From positions 1 through 23,116 of the IMG/VR virus record IMGVR_UViG_3300021130_000019: a stretch of DNA of 23,116 nucleotides. One strand, written 5' to 3'. This document shows, piece by piece, positions 8,176 through 13,900 of this stretch; the first letter of the stretch is position 1; each line of letters starts with the position of its first letter. The notes beneath the pieces are model-generated. The model did no database searches. It saw nothing but the letters and a program-made list of their open reading frames with translations, and had not been told where the DNA came from. The DNA is from a virus. Both the position numbers and the translations under genes were made by a program.

Positions 8176-8544
8176 ATGGAAAATAAACCTGATATTTCTT
8201 TTGATTCAGCAAAAGAAGTTGCTGGACGTTCCATTGGTAAGCATGGTCTTGCTTATATTACAGCCATTATTGTTATTTCTGTAGCTGCCAGTATATTTTT
8301 AGATACTGCCAAAATAGCCGCCGTAATCGGTATGGCGGGCGGTGCAATTATGGCAATTATCAATATGATGAATGCAGTATCTGGCACAACCGAAAAAGAA
8401 GAAAAGCCAGAATTTGCGGTTATTCAAAATTTGATTGATAAGTTAGACCATCTTGCAGATAAAGAGCCTCCAATGTCAGTTACAGTTGATGGCGATAAAG
8501 TCACTGTCACTAAAGGTGAAGATACGATTACGACCAAAAAATGA
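8176..8544 (+). CDS. Two-helix membrane protein, lysis cassette
   Basis: 122 residues from the ATG at 8176, which lies just after the preceding stop. An in-frame start at 8137 would add 13 Lys/Arg-rich residues overlapping the previous gene. Two hydrophobic segments (about residues 25-43, YITAIIVISVAASIFL, and 46-66, AAVIGMAGGAIMAIINMM) are followed by a charged C-terminal region (EKEEKPE...VTVDGDKVTVTKGED). Size and topology are compatible with a holin or antiholin, but the long soluble tail is unusual for one. Family not recognised. Its stop shares ATGA with the next gene. Confidence 0.65.
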   Translation: MENKPDISFDSAKEVAGRSIGKHGLAYITAIIVISVAASIFLDTAKIAAVIGMAGGAIMAIINMMNAVSGTTEKEEKPEFAVIQNLIDKLDHLADKEPPMSVTVDGDKVTVTKGEDTITTKK

Positions 8545-8786
8545 ACAAAATATTAACCCACCTTCTTACAGGTAAAGATAATGAAACTCATGATATTGCT
8601 CGTTGGGCTTGGGCTTTGGGCTTTATTGTGGTTGCTATTGCTGCCATTTATTTAATTTATAGCGGCAAAGAAATTAGCCTTACAGAGCTTGCTGGCGCGC
8701 TGGGTATTGTTTCTGGGTCTGGCGCCGCGTCTGTAGCTGCTAAACAAATGTCAGGATCAGAGCCAAATGTTCCCTCTTCCAATTAG
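8541..8786 (+). CDS. Holin candidate
   Basis: 81 residues. A transmembrane helix at about 23-41 (WALGFIVVAIAAIYLIYSG) is followed by a short loop and a second weakly hydrophobic Gly/Ala-rich stretch (LAGALGIVSGSGAASVAAKQ). Small proteins with this pattern directly before spanin and endolysin genes are commonly annotated as phage holins. Holins form holes in the inner membrane and time lysis. The start overlaps the previous stop (ATGA) and the C-terminal codons overlap the i-spanin start by 20 bases. No experimental family match can be claimed, and 8176-8544 is the competing candidate. Confidence 0.6.
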   Translation: MNKILTHLLTGKDNETHDIARWAWALGFIVVAIAAIYLIYSGKEISLTELAGALGIVSGSGAASVAAKQMSGSEPNVPSSN

Positions 8787-9180
8787 CGCATATATCTATG
8801 CCGGTTTAGTTTTAATAGCTTTAGCTGGTGTAGGCTATGGCAGACATGAACATACTGTGTTTGAAGAGTACAAAGCTGAAGAAATTGCTAATGCACGGCT
8901 AAAAGAACATCAACTTCAAGATGCCACCGATCAAATAAGGAAAGACAAAGATGCTCAAATCAACGCTATTAATGACCAGCTTGCTACTGTTCTTGTGCAG
9001 TTGCGCTCCCGAACCAGTAGGAACGATAAAGTATCCAACAATGGACAAGGTGGAACTGGGATGTCCCTTTTTGCCGAGGATGCAGCTTTTCTTGACGGGG
9101 AATCTGCCCGTGCCGACAAATTGCGGTCAGCCCTTGACGCCTGTTATAAACAGTACGACGAAGTAACTGGGAATAAATAA
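8767..9180 (+). CDS. Rz: i-spanin (Rz-like)
   Basis: 137 residues with an N-terminal transmembrane anchor (about 7-24, SAYIYAGLVLIALAGVGY) and a periplasmic alpha-helical, charged region (HEHTVFEEYKAEEIANARLKE...DQIRKDKDAQINAIN), the usual inner-membrane spanin plan. A second, lipoprotein-coding gene is embedded in the +1 frame (8951-9166), the hallmark of Rz/Rz1. The pair bridges the inner and outer membranes and completes lysis of Gram-negative hosts after endolysin action. The start overlaps the holin candidate; the last A of the stop codon is the first base of the lysozyme ATG (TAATG). Confidence 0.82.
   Translation: MFPLPISAYIYAGLVLIALAGVGYGRHEHTVFEEYKAEEIANARLKEHQLQDATDQIRKDKDAQINAINDQLATVLVQLRSRTSRNDKVSNNGQGGTGMSLFAEDAAFLDGESARADKLRSALDACYKQYDEVTGNK
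8951..9166 (+). CDS. Rz1: o-spanin (Rz1-like) lipoprotein, nested gene
   Basis: 71 residues wholly inside the i-spanin gene, in the +1 frame. It starts MLKSTLLMTSLLLFLCSC: a Lys, a hydrophobic stretch and a lipobox (LCSC, lipidated Cys18), predicting export and lipid attachment at the outer membrane. The mature part of 54 residues contains several Pro residues, as Rz1 proteins usually do. AAGGA lies about 9 bases upstream of the ATG, although this is inside the coding sequence of the other gene. Together these support a genuine nested gene rather than an accidental frame. Confidence 0.78.
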   Translation: MLKSTLLMTSLLLFLCSCAPEPVGTIKYPTMDKVELGCPFLPRMQLFLTGNLPVPTNCGQPLTPVINSTTK

Positions 9181-9626
9181 TGGAGTACTCTAAAGATGGT
9201 TTACACCTTACTGAGCAGTTTGAAGGAGTACGGCTTACTGCTTATCCAGACCCCGGGACTGGTGGAGATCCTTGGACTATTGGTTACGGTCATACTGGGG
9301 CTGATATACACGCGGGATTGACCATCACTCAGGCGCAAGCCGAAGAGTATTTGCGTCAAGACGTGCAAAAAGCAGCCGCCAATGTAAACACCCATGTCAA
9401 AGTTGAAATCACTCAAGACGAGTTTGATGCACTTGTGGACTTTGCATTTAACTGCGGATGCGGCAACTTGGACACTTCTACGCTATTAAAGAAACTTAAT
9501 GCTGGCGATCACGAAGGTGCCGCGCAAGAGTTTCTTAAATGGGATATGGCTGGCGGACACCATATGGCGGGTTTGCTGCGCCGCCGTCAAGCAGAAGCAG
9601 CATTATTTTTGACTAAACTAGCATGA
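9180..9626 (+). CDS. Endolysin, GH24 lysozyme
   Basis: 148 residues, the normal length for phage T4/P22-type lysozymes (glycoside hydrolase 24), which cleave the N-acetylmuramic acid to N-acetylglucosamine bond of peptidoglycan. The catalytic triad can be placed: Glu15 (EQFEG), Asp24 (AYPDP) and Thr33 (PWTIGYGHT). Glu to Asp spacing matches T4, while Asp to Thr is three residues longer because of a GGD insertion that is common in this branch. Later conserved segments are QDEFDALVDFAFNCG and AGLLRRRQAEAALF. There is no signal peptide or N-terminal signal anchor, so release should depend on the holin. The next gene overlaps by ATGA. Confidence 0.93.
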   Translation: MEYSKDGLHLTEQFEGVRLTAYPDPGTGGDPWTIGYGHTGADIHAGLTITQAQAEEYLRQDVQKAAANVNTHVKVEITQDEFDALVDFAFNCGCGNLDTSTLLKKLNAGDHEGAAQEFLKWDMAGGHHMAGLLRRRQAEAALFLTKLA

Positions 9627-9838
9627 GCGCCGACTTTTTTGATGAGGCTTCAGACATGGAAGCCTTGCATCGTGACTTAGCTATTAAGGCTATTCGTAAC
9701 GAAAAGAAAACGCCCTATACCGGGCATTGTTTGTGCTGTAATGAATTGATACCCCAAGGCAGATTCTGTTCCGCAGAATGTCGTAAAGATTGGGAAATGG
9801 AACAAAAAATTAGAAAAATAGCTGGAAAATCTCTATAA
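9623..9838 (+). CDS. Small C4 zinc-finger protein
   Basis: 71 residues. The segment HCLCCNELIPQGRFCSAEC supplies a CxxC (or CxC) pair and a CxxxC pair that likely bind one zinc. It is followed by a basic helix with RKDWEMEQKIRK. The layout resembles the TraR/DksA-like and other short zinc-ribbon proteins that are common in phages, where some act on host RNA polymerase; this one is short and lacks a visible coiled coil with the DksA tip. Role therefore unknown. The start overlaps the lysozyme stop (ATGA). Confidence 0.72.
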   Translation: MSADFFDEASDMEALHRDLAIKAIRNEKKTPYTGHCLCCNELIPQGRFCSAECRKDWEMEQKIRKIAGKSL

Positions 9839-9854
9839 GTCATTGAATTTCCAT

Positions 9855-9879
9855 ATAGTTCGTTTAATATGCGAACTAT
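9855..9879 (+). promoter_or_regulatory. 8-bp inverted repeat in front of the metallophosphoesterase gene
   Basis: ATAGTTCG (9855-9862) and CGAACTAT (9872-9879) are perfect complements around a 9-base loop. It lies in the 57-base gap after the zinc-finger gene and just before the AAGGA ribosome site. It could be an mRNA hairpin or a small operator. There is no T-run after it, so it is not a typical terminator. Confidence 0.45.
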
Positions 9880-9895
9880 TGTCATAAGGATTACT

Positions 9896-10879
9896 ATGCC
9901 GTTTAAGCCTGTGTGTTCCGATGAAGAGTTTATTGCGTTATGGAAAAAACTAGGTTCTCCTACGCTTGTGGGTAAAGAACTAGGTATAAACCCTAGGAGC
10001 GTCAGTAACAGAAAAAGCGCTATTAAAATTCGACACAATATTGAGCTACCTACGCATGGATCATTAAGAGATCCCAAAAAAGAAAAACCCAAAAAAATAG
10101 AGCTTGCCCCTCATAACGTCCGAAGAGGCATAGACGTTGACAAAGTTAAACGCGTTATTGTGTTCTCAGACGCGCATTTTACTGATACCACTACCACGGC
10201 GTTTAAAGCGCTGCTGGCAATGATTAAGAAGTTTAAGCCACAGGTTATCATCTGCAACGGCGACGCCTTCGATGGGCAGGTTTTGAGCCGCTTTCCGTCG
10301 ATTAATTACGATGCCAAGCCTAGCGTATTGCAAGAGTTAGAATCGTGCCGTTATCACCTAGATCAAATCGTTAAGCATAAACCTGCGGGCTGTCGGCTAA
10401 TATGGACACTGGGAAACCATGATATGCGCTACGAGTCATGGTTGGTTAACAAAGTACCCGAATATAGCGGCGTAGATGGTTTTAGTTTGAAATACCATTT
10501 CCCCGAGTGGGAAACCTGTTGGAGCTTTTGGATTGGTGAAGAAACCGTGGTCAAGCACCGTTTTAAGGGAGGACGCACTGCGGGTTATAGTAACTTGCTG
10601 GCGGCGGGTAACACAAACATCATTACGGGGCATACGCACGTTCTCGCTTGCCAACCGATTTCAAATTATCAAGGCAACTTTTATGGGGTTCAGACCGGCT
10701 GTTTAGCTGATCCTATGAGCCCTACCTTTGAATATTGCGAAGATAGCCCCAAAGATTGGCGTTCTGGCTTTGTTATGCTTTCGTTTGACCAAGGCAGAAT
10801 GCTCATGCCCGAGCTAATTATGGTTAGCGACGAGCAAAACGGCGAATACGAGTTCCGCGGGGAAATTCACGCGGTATGA
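9896..10879 (+). CDS. Metallophosphoesterase with N-terminal helix-turn-helix
   Basis: 327 residues from the ATG at 9896, chosen because AAGGA sits 7 bases upstream; an in-frame ATG at 9869 lies in the loop and stem of an inverted repeat and lacks such a site. Residues about 5-45 look like a helix-turn-helix (LWKKLGSPTLVGKELGINPRSVSNRKSAI). The rest is a calcineurin-like phosphoesterase with its metal ligands visible: DAH (92-94), GDAFDG (122-127), GNHDMR (173-178), His221 in HRFKGG and GHTH (245-248). Such enzymes hydrolyse phosphomonoesters or phosphodiesters using two metal ions. The DNA-binding-like head suggests a nucleic acid substrate, but this is inference. It overlaps the SprT-like gene by ATGA. 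Confidence 0.88.
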   Translation: MPFKPVCSDEEFIALWKKLGSPTLVGKELGINPRSVSNRKSAIKIRHNIELPTHGSLRDPKKEKPKKIELAPHNVRRGIDVDKVKRVIVFSDAHFTDTTTTAFKALLAMIKKFKPQVIICNGDAFDGQVLSRFPSINYDAKPSVLQELESCRYHLDQIVKHKPAGCRLIWTLGNHDMRYESWLVNKVPEYSGVDGFSLKYHFPEWETCWSFWIGEETVVKHRFKGGRTAGYSNLLAAGNTNIITGHTHVLACQPISNYQGNFYGVQTGCLADPMSPTFEYCEDSPKDWRSGFVMLSFDQGRMLMPELIMVSDEQNGEYEFRGEIHAV

Positions 10880-11223
10880 AAATCACACCTAAAATTCTTG
10901 AGTCTATCTATTTGACTTTGGCAAAGTGTGAACCTTTTATAAAATGGGATTTGCCGCCAAGTGAATTGTGCCGTTACGATATTGTTGACGATCATCAAGT
11001 AATGGCTACTTATGAATACGATGAATCAATGTCTAAACCGCATATTTTTAGTATCTCTAAAGCTCGCTGCGGTCATTACGATACGGTGGTGCGATCTATG
11101 GCTCACGAAATGATCCATTGTTCTAGGCACAAATCTGGTAAATGGACGCTTCATGACGCCACTTTTAAACGTAGAAAAATGGCTGTGGGCTTGGAGCTAG
11201 GGTTTGACGGTCATGAACTCTAA
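10876..11223 (+). CDS. SprT-like zinc metallopeptidase
   Basis: 115 residues. The segment VRSMAHEMIHCSRHKSG contains the HExxH zinc-protease motif (His77-Glu78-...-His81), and His93 in LHDATFKRR is the likely third ligand, the spacing seen in SprT-like domains. In eukaryotes, related SPRTN proteases cut proteins crosslinked to DNA; the target of phage copies is not known to me. The protein is a minimal catalytic domain without a zinc-ribbon tail. It is coupled to the metallophosphoesterase by ATGA and is the last gene of the rightward unit. Confidence 0.85.
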   Translation: MKITPKILESIYLTLAKCEPFIKWDLPPSELCRYDIVDDHQVMATYEYDESMSKPHIFSISKARCGHYDTVVRSMAHEMIHCSRHKSGKWTLHDATFKRRKMAVGLELGFDGHEL

Positions 11224-11293
11224 ATATATAAAATTTGCAGTTTTGTAGACATATTGTCGATATATGTACGTTTTTGTCGACATTTTGTACATG

Positions 11294-11317
11294 AAATGTG
11301 TAATTAATTACACATTT
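11294..11317. repeat. 24-base perfect palindrome
   Basis: The left half AAATGTGTAATT is followed directly by its reverse complement AATTACACATTT, with no spacer. Perfect two-fold symmetry of this length suggests a dimeric protein site, an origin element or a cruciform; as RNA it would need a loop inside TTAATT. It has almost no GC, so it is not a good intrinsic terminator. Confidence 0.8.
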
Positions 11318-11376
11318 GTTGACTTATTAAACAGTCCTTAAATAACTTAAAGCCTTATTAATGAATCATTTAACAT

Positions 11377-11401
11377 ACTGTTGTTATTATTAACATACAG
11401 T
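11377..11401. repeat. Bulged 10-bp inverted repeat
   Basis: ACTGTTGTTA (11377-11386) pairs with TAACA-T-ACAGT (11391-11401) around a TTAT loop, with one unpaired T. It lies between the palindrome and the terminators; function unknown. Confidence 0.5.
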
Positions 11402-11475
11402 GCGTTAACACTTTTTCTTACAAAATACCCCGTTCGGGAATATTTTCCTATTTTTGCACACTTTTTTATCAATTC

Positions 11476-11496
11476 TTCCCGTTCGGGAAACTTTTT
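11476..11496 (+). terminator. Possible rightward intrinsic terminator
   Basis: TTCCC-GTTC-GGGAA followed by AC and TTTTTC, read rightward. A weaker sister with the same CCCGTTCGGG core and an ATATTTT tail lies at 11429-11445. The stems are short (5 and 3-4 bp), so efficiency is uncertain, but they are suitably placed to stop transcripts coming from the lysis and SprT genes. Confidence 0.4.
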
Positions 11497-11594
11497 CTTA
11501 TGAAGCTGACCTATTTTAAAAACGCTTGTAAGTGCATGAAATTTCAATAAAAAGTCATGCAAAAATAGGACATTGTTGTCCGATATTTGTATAT

Positions 11595-11642
11595 TTTTTT
11601 CATACTTATAGGTATGAAAAAAGGTTCCGAATTGGAACCTTT
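11595..11642 (-). terminator. Leftward intrinsic terminator with overlapping second hairpin
   Basis: Read leftward, a 9-bp stem (11634-11642 with 11620-11628, core GGTTCC/GGAACC, 5-base loop) runs directly into a six-T tract (complement of A at 11617-11622), a standard intrinsic terminator for the leftward operon that begins at 16280. The T tract is also one arm of a second perfect 11-bp inverted repeat (TTTTTTCATAC at 11595-11605 with GTATGAAAAAA at 11612-11622). Read rightward, the first hairpin is followed only by TTT, so it may work weakly in that direction too. Confidence 0.75.
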
Positions 11643-11659
11643 AGGTATTAAAACTAATT

Positions 11660-11791
11660 TTATTTAGTTTTTACTATTTTAAAAAACTCTTTAATAGTAG
11701 ACAAAGTTGACTGTAACCAAAACTCGTTTACTTCTTTAACGCGCTCTACCAACTCTTCATATTGTTTAAATGGTTTTTCAAAATCAAACAT
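11660..11791 (-). CDS. 43-aa protein, last gene of the leftward operon
   Basis: Reads MFDFEKPFKQYEELVERV...STIKEFFKIVKTK. A strong ribosome site (TAGGAGATTGCT before the ATG) supports it, and its stop lies about 18 bases before the terminator hairpin. The protein should be a single amphipathic helix with alternating acidic and basic residues and several aromatics. I do not recognise it; the sequence vaguely resembles the start of phasin-like helical proteins, which I would not press. Confidence 0.65.
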   Translation of the reverse strand: MFDFEKPFKQYEELVERVKEVNEFWLQSTLSTIKEFFKIVKTK

Positions 11792-11833
11792 AGCAATCTC
11801 CTATTTATGTTGCAATGCAATAATTATAAAACA

Positions 11834-11980
11834 TTATTTTGTAGCTAGCAAGTACGCTCCATAATTGGCAAAAGCATAGCCCGCGTACATAAAAGCCAAA
11901 CCGTAGTCGCCTTTAAATAAGTTTTCTACAAAAATATAAGCGTAAATTAGCCCTGTAACGACAATTAACCAAGGCGTCAT
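11834..11980 (-). CDS. 48-aa two-helix membrane protein
   Basis: Reads MTPWLIVVTGLIYAYIFVEN...DYGLAFMYAGYAFANYGAYLLATK: two hydrophobic segments separated by a short NLFKGD turn. The ATG overlaps the end of the DUF7220 gene upstream, consistent with coupled translation. It is a probable small inner-membrane protein with no recognised family. The ORF is complete and of the same style as its neighbours. Confidence 0.65.
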   Translation of the reverse strand: MTPWLIVVTGLIYAYIFVENLFKGDYGLAFMYAGYAFANYGAYLLATK

Positions 11981-12207
11981 ATGTTAGCTAATAGCTTATG
12001 GATACGAGCATTGAACCAACGGCGAATGCAATAGCTGCGAATTACTGAGATGACAGTGTATAGCAGACCCATATAGAAGTTAGCTAACAGACTAATGTGA
12101 AAGCCAAACAGCGGAAATATCAACAAATTGGCGATGTAATTAATGGTAAACCCTATTAGTACATTTACCCATGCCTCAATAAAAGAGCCTAGTTTAGTTT
12201 GACTCAT
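11977..12207 (-). CDS. DUF7220 family small membrane protein
   Basis: 76 residues. The pattern SQTKLGSFIEAWVNVLIGF...FPLFGFHISL..N...GLLYTVISVIRSYCIRRWFN matches the short membrane proteins known as DUF7220 in many phages and prophages. Two hydrophobic helices (about 12-36 and 40-58) are followed by a basic tail (RSYCIRRWFNARIHKLL), which by the positive-inside rule should be cytoplasmic. Function is unknown. The start shares ATGA with the upstream 52-aa gene and its stop overlaps the downstream 48-aa gene. Confidence 0.82.
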   Translation of the reverse strand: MSQTKLGSFIEAWVNVLIGFTINYIANLLIFPLFGFHISLLANFYMGLLYTVISVIRSYCIRRWFNARIHKLLANI

Positions 12208-12362
12208 ATCAAAGCATCCTCAAACTTATAATCTTCTGCTTTCTTTGCCCGCATGAATTTAAACCACCAGCCTTTACGCAGTGAGCAAATAGCAATGGCT
12301 TCTTCACGCCTTGCAGCGATTCGCATAGGCTGATCGTTTTCGTCAAACACAATGTAGCTCAT
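12204..12362 (-). CDS. 52-aa hypothetical protein
   Basis: Reads MSYIVFDENDQPMRIAARR...EEAIAICSLRKGWWFKFMRAKK...EDALI. AAGGAG lies about 9 bases before the ATG. It overlaps by ATGA at both ends, with the diphosphohydrolase-like gene upstream and DUF7220 downstream. The N-terminal strand (YIVFDENDQPMRIA) followed by a helix beginning at ARREEA is a pattern seen in other short phage proteins. Function unknown. Confidence 0.7.
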   Translation of the reverse strand: MSYIVFDENDQPMRIAARREEAIAICSLRKGWWFKFMRAKKAEDYKFEDALI

Positions 12363-12853
12363 GGCATTAGCTCCTTAGGTGGTCTATCGTCGCCTTCGGA
12401 ATAGGTTTTGGCATACAAAGTCAACATCCGCAAGTTGCACATGGCGTGAGCAAGATGAGGCAATCCAGACTCGGCGTCGTTTTCTTCCCCACGCTGCCAT
12501 GCTGCTAAATGGCGCATAGCACAAGCAAACGGAACTGACCAATCCATGCCTTTAGCCCAGTTCCATGCAGCATACTTTTGTTTGCCATACGCCCAGACCT
12601 TAGCTTCATCTTCAAGAGTGCATAAGGGAATCAAGCTAAAGTCTGGTTTGCCGGTGTTGTATCGAGCTCCAGACCCTTTGGCAGTGCTATTAACGTCGCC
12701 AATTCCACCAACCCCAGCGCCACTTGGTTGCGAATTACCGGCGCCTGTACTAGATAAAGCTTCTGCAATTGCCAAAATAGATTTTTGCGCGTCAACAGGG
12801 TCGTATTCCATCACGGCTACGTTGCCCGGATTATTCGGTTCAAAATGACTCAA
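12359..12853 (-). CDS. dATP/dGTP diphosphohydrolase-like protein (DUF5664 type)
   Basis: 164 residues from a TTG start at 12853. That TTG overlaps the TGA of the upstream 54-aa gene as TTGA, and GGGAGG lies 9 bases before it; a GTG at 12871 would add six residues but overlies the ribosome site. After a low-complexity Gly/Ser/Ala segment (about 34-62) comes the conserved domain: YNTGKPDFSLIP, KVWAYGKQKYAAWNWAKGMDW, RHLAAWQRGEENDAESGLPH and LAHAMCNL. These match the phage all-helical domain named dATP/dGTP diphosphohydrolase N-terminal, in which the His, Glu and Asp residues are expected to bind metal. Likely role: hydrolysing deoxynucleotides to shape the pool during replication. Activity is inferred from the family name, not visible directly. 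Confidence 0.8.
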   Translation of the reverse strand: MSHFEPNNPGNVAVMEYDPVDAQKSILAIAEALSSTGAGNSQPSGAGVGGIGDVNSTAKGSGARYNTGKPDFSLIPLCTLEDEAKVWAYGKQKYAAWNWAKGMDWSVPFACAMRHLAAWQRGEENDAESGLPHLAHAMCNLRMLTLYAKTYSEGDDRPPKELMP

Positions 12854-13014
12854 AATGTTTTTCCTCCCCACACTTGTTGTTCTAAATGGCGTACATAACT
12901 GTTTTGATGGTCAATGTGCTTGATTAGCTTGTCATACATTAGACGCCAATAGTCTGCATCGGCTAAAGCTTTAGCCAATCGTTCTTGCAATTTAGCAATC
13001 TCGATCTCGTCCAT
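12850..13014 (-). CDS. 54-aa coiled-coil-like protein
   Basis: Reads MDEIEIAKLQERLAKALAD...YWRLMYDKLIKHIDHQ...VRHLEQQVWGGKTF. Mostly helical, with Leu/Ile spacing suggesting a coiled coil. Its start overlaps the previous stop (TAATG) and its last codons contain GGGAGGAAAA, which doubles as the ribosome site for the diphosphohydrolase-like gene. Family not recognised. Confidence 0.7.
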   Translation of the reverse strand: MDEIEIAKLQERLAKALADADYWRLMYDKLIKHIDHQNSYVRHLEQQVWGGKTF

Positions 13015-13187
13015 TAGAACTCCCACGTCTTTTTAATTTCAATCTTGGTTTCGCCATTTTCGGCACTTAAAGAAAAGTGCCAAACCTCTTGATCGGGCTT
13101 ACTTAGATCAGCATGCCCCGCAAACGGGATGGGTTCTTTTTCAAGCTCTTGCGCTGCTTTTCTGTCGTCAGTAGTAAAAGTTGTCAT
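13014..13187 (-). CDS. 57-aa hypothetical protein
   Basis: Reads MTTFTTDDRKAAQELEKEPI...GHADLSKPDQEVWHFSLSAE...KIEIKKTWEF. GGGAGG lies 6 bases before the chosen ATG; another in-frame ATG two codons upstream touches the ribosome site. An acidic N-terminal helix is followed by what looks like two beta strands. The stop is shared with the next gene's start (TAATG) and the start with the stop of the 35-aa gene (ATGA). Unknown function. Confidence 0.68.
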   Translation of the reverse strand: MTTFTTDDRKAAQELEKEPIPFAGHADLSKPDQEVWHFSLSAENGETKIEIKKTWEF

Positions 13188-13291
13188 GCCCATCCTCCCA
13201 ATCGTATGCCAAGACGAATAGCAGAAATAAGAATGACGGTGGCTATTACCATAAGGGCAATAACCACCTTATCAGCCCAACTAGTCTGCAT
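13184..13291 (-). CDS. 35-aa single-pass membrane peptide
   Basis: Reads MQTSWADKVVIALMVIATVI...LISAIRLGIRLGGWA. One strong transmembrane helix (about 9-27) with a short basic C-terminus. It is nested between coding neighbours by overlaps at both ends (10 bases with the 56-aa gene, ATGA with the 57-aa gene). Its codons for GLY-GLY-TRP include the ribosome site of the next gene. Very small, but the fit into the overlap chain supports it. Confidence 0.55.
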   Translation of the reverse strand: MQTSWADKVVIALMVIATVILISAIRLGIRLGGWA

Positions 13292-13451
13292 AGTTCGCCA
13301 CCTGAATTTCTAGTCGGATAACTGCTACTTTAATCTCTTCTACAGCGTCTGTAATTAATTTTTTTCCGACCAATCCGGGATTGGCATTCAATACTTCTAA
13401 TTGGTTTAAAAGCTTTTTGAGCTTAATTAAATCGTGTGATAGATCATTCAT
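13281..13451 (-). CDS. 56-aa helical protein
   Basis: Reads MNDLSHDLIKLKKLLNQLEV...LVGKKLITDAVEEIKVAVIRL...EIQVANYAD. Two amphipathic helices separated by NANPGLVG. GAGGA precedes the ATG, which overlaps the upstream stop (ATGA). No recognised family; a helical hairpin that might dimerise. Confidence 0.68.
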   Translation of the reverse strand: MNDLSHDLIKLKKLLNQLEVLNANPGLVGKKLITDAVEEIKVAVIRLEIQVANYAD

Positions 13452-13657
13452 TTGATCCTCGCCACTTTAGCTTTTTGTAATGCCATCTCATAGACTTCAC
13501 GCATGTCGGCATCTAAATCGCGCAACGGAAGGTTTTGATAGTACTTCCACTTGTCTTTGTACTCTTGCAACTCGGATGGTGGTACCCAGCCGTATTGAGT
13601 GCGCCAACGCTTGGTAATGTCGGTTCCAGCTTTAGTCCAGATATAAGGTGTTCTCAT
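13448..13657 (-). CDS. 69-aa hypothetical protein
   Basis: Begins MRTPYIWTKAGTDITKRWRT and continues QYGWVPPSELQEYKDKWKYY, then a helical, charged C-terminus ending KAKVARIK. Many Trp and Tyr residues. AGAGGAAAAATC ahead of the ATG is a good ribosome site. It seems to be one of many short early phage proteins of unknown role; it overlaps the next gene by ATGA and starts 24 bases after the 72-aa gene. Confidence 0.72.
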   Translation of the reverse strand: MRTPYIWTKAGTDITKRWRTQYGWVPPSELQEYKDKWKYYQNLPLRDLDADMREVYEMALQKAKVARIK

Positions 13658-13681
13658 GATTTTTCCTCTAGTTAAATCAGT

Positions 13682-13900
13682 TTAAGCAGCTATTTGTTTG
13701 CGAAGCTCTTCCCGTTCTCTTGCTGCACGGAGAATGGTGTACCGTTGATGTAAGCGTTGTACGATAGACCAACGCTTGGCACCTTCCAGTTCTTGTTCCA
13801 ATAGATTGCCAACTTCCTCTTCATCCAAAGTGGACAAAATATCGGTTAATGATCTCCAGCTATAAGTCTTTGCTGGTTCTTTCTTTTTAAGCCATTTCAT
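13682..13900 (-). CDS. 72-aa hypothetical protein
   Basis: Begins MKWLKKKEPAKTYSWRSLTD; then LDEEEVGNLLEQELEGAKRW and a basic helical tail ending in ELRKQIAA. AAAGG lies about 7 bases before the ATG. It overlaps the 73-aa gene upstream by 14 bases. Fully helical prediction, no recognised family. Confidence 0.7.
   Translation of the reverse strand: MKWLKKKEPAKTYSWRSLTDILSTLDEEEVGNLLEQELEGAKRWSIVQRLHQRYTILRAAREREELRKQIAA

Larger units (their letters stand above)
11224..11659. other. AT-rich non-coding gap between convergent units, rich in inverted repeats
   Basis: No convincing gene in 436 bases. It holds four imperfect copies of a TTGTCGAyATwTTGTA-like motif (11243-11257, 11254-11269, 11274-11290, 11576-11591), a 24-base perfect palindrome (11294-11317), a bulged hairpin (11377-11401), two CCCGTTCGGG hairpins (11429-11438, 11478-11487), a 12-base inverted repeat spaced by 99 bases (11447-11458 with 11558-11569) and a terminator pair (11595-11642). 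Position fits the end point of two converging transcripts. Density of repeats and AT content would also fit a replication origin or protein-binding locus. Confidence 0.6.

Noticed and set aside
11347-11562. 71-aa minus-strand frame in the AT-rich gap
   Set aside because: It needs a TTG start with no ribosome site, lies beyond the leftward terminator and runs through several hairpins.
12546-12848. 100-aa plus-strand frame
   Set aside because: Antisense shadow of the diphosphohydrolase-like gene, which has clear family motifs.
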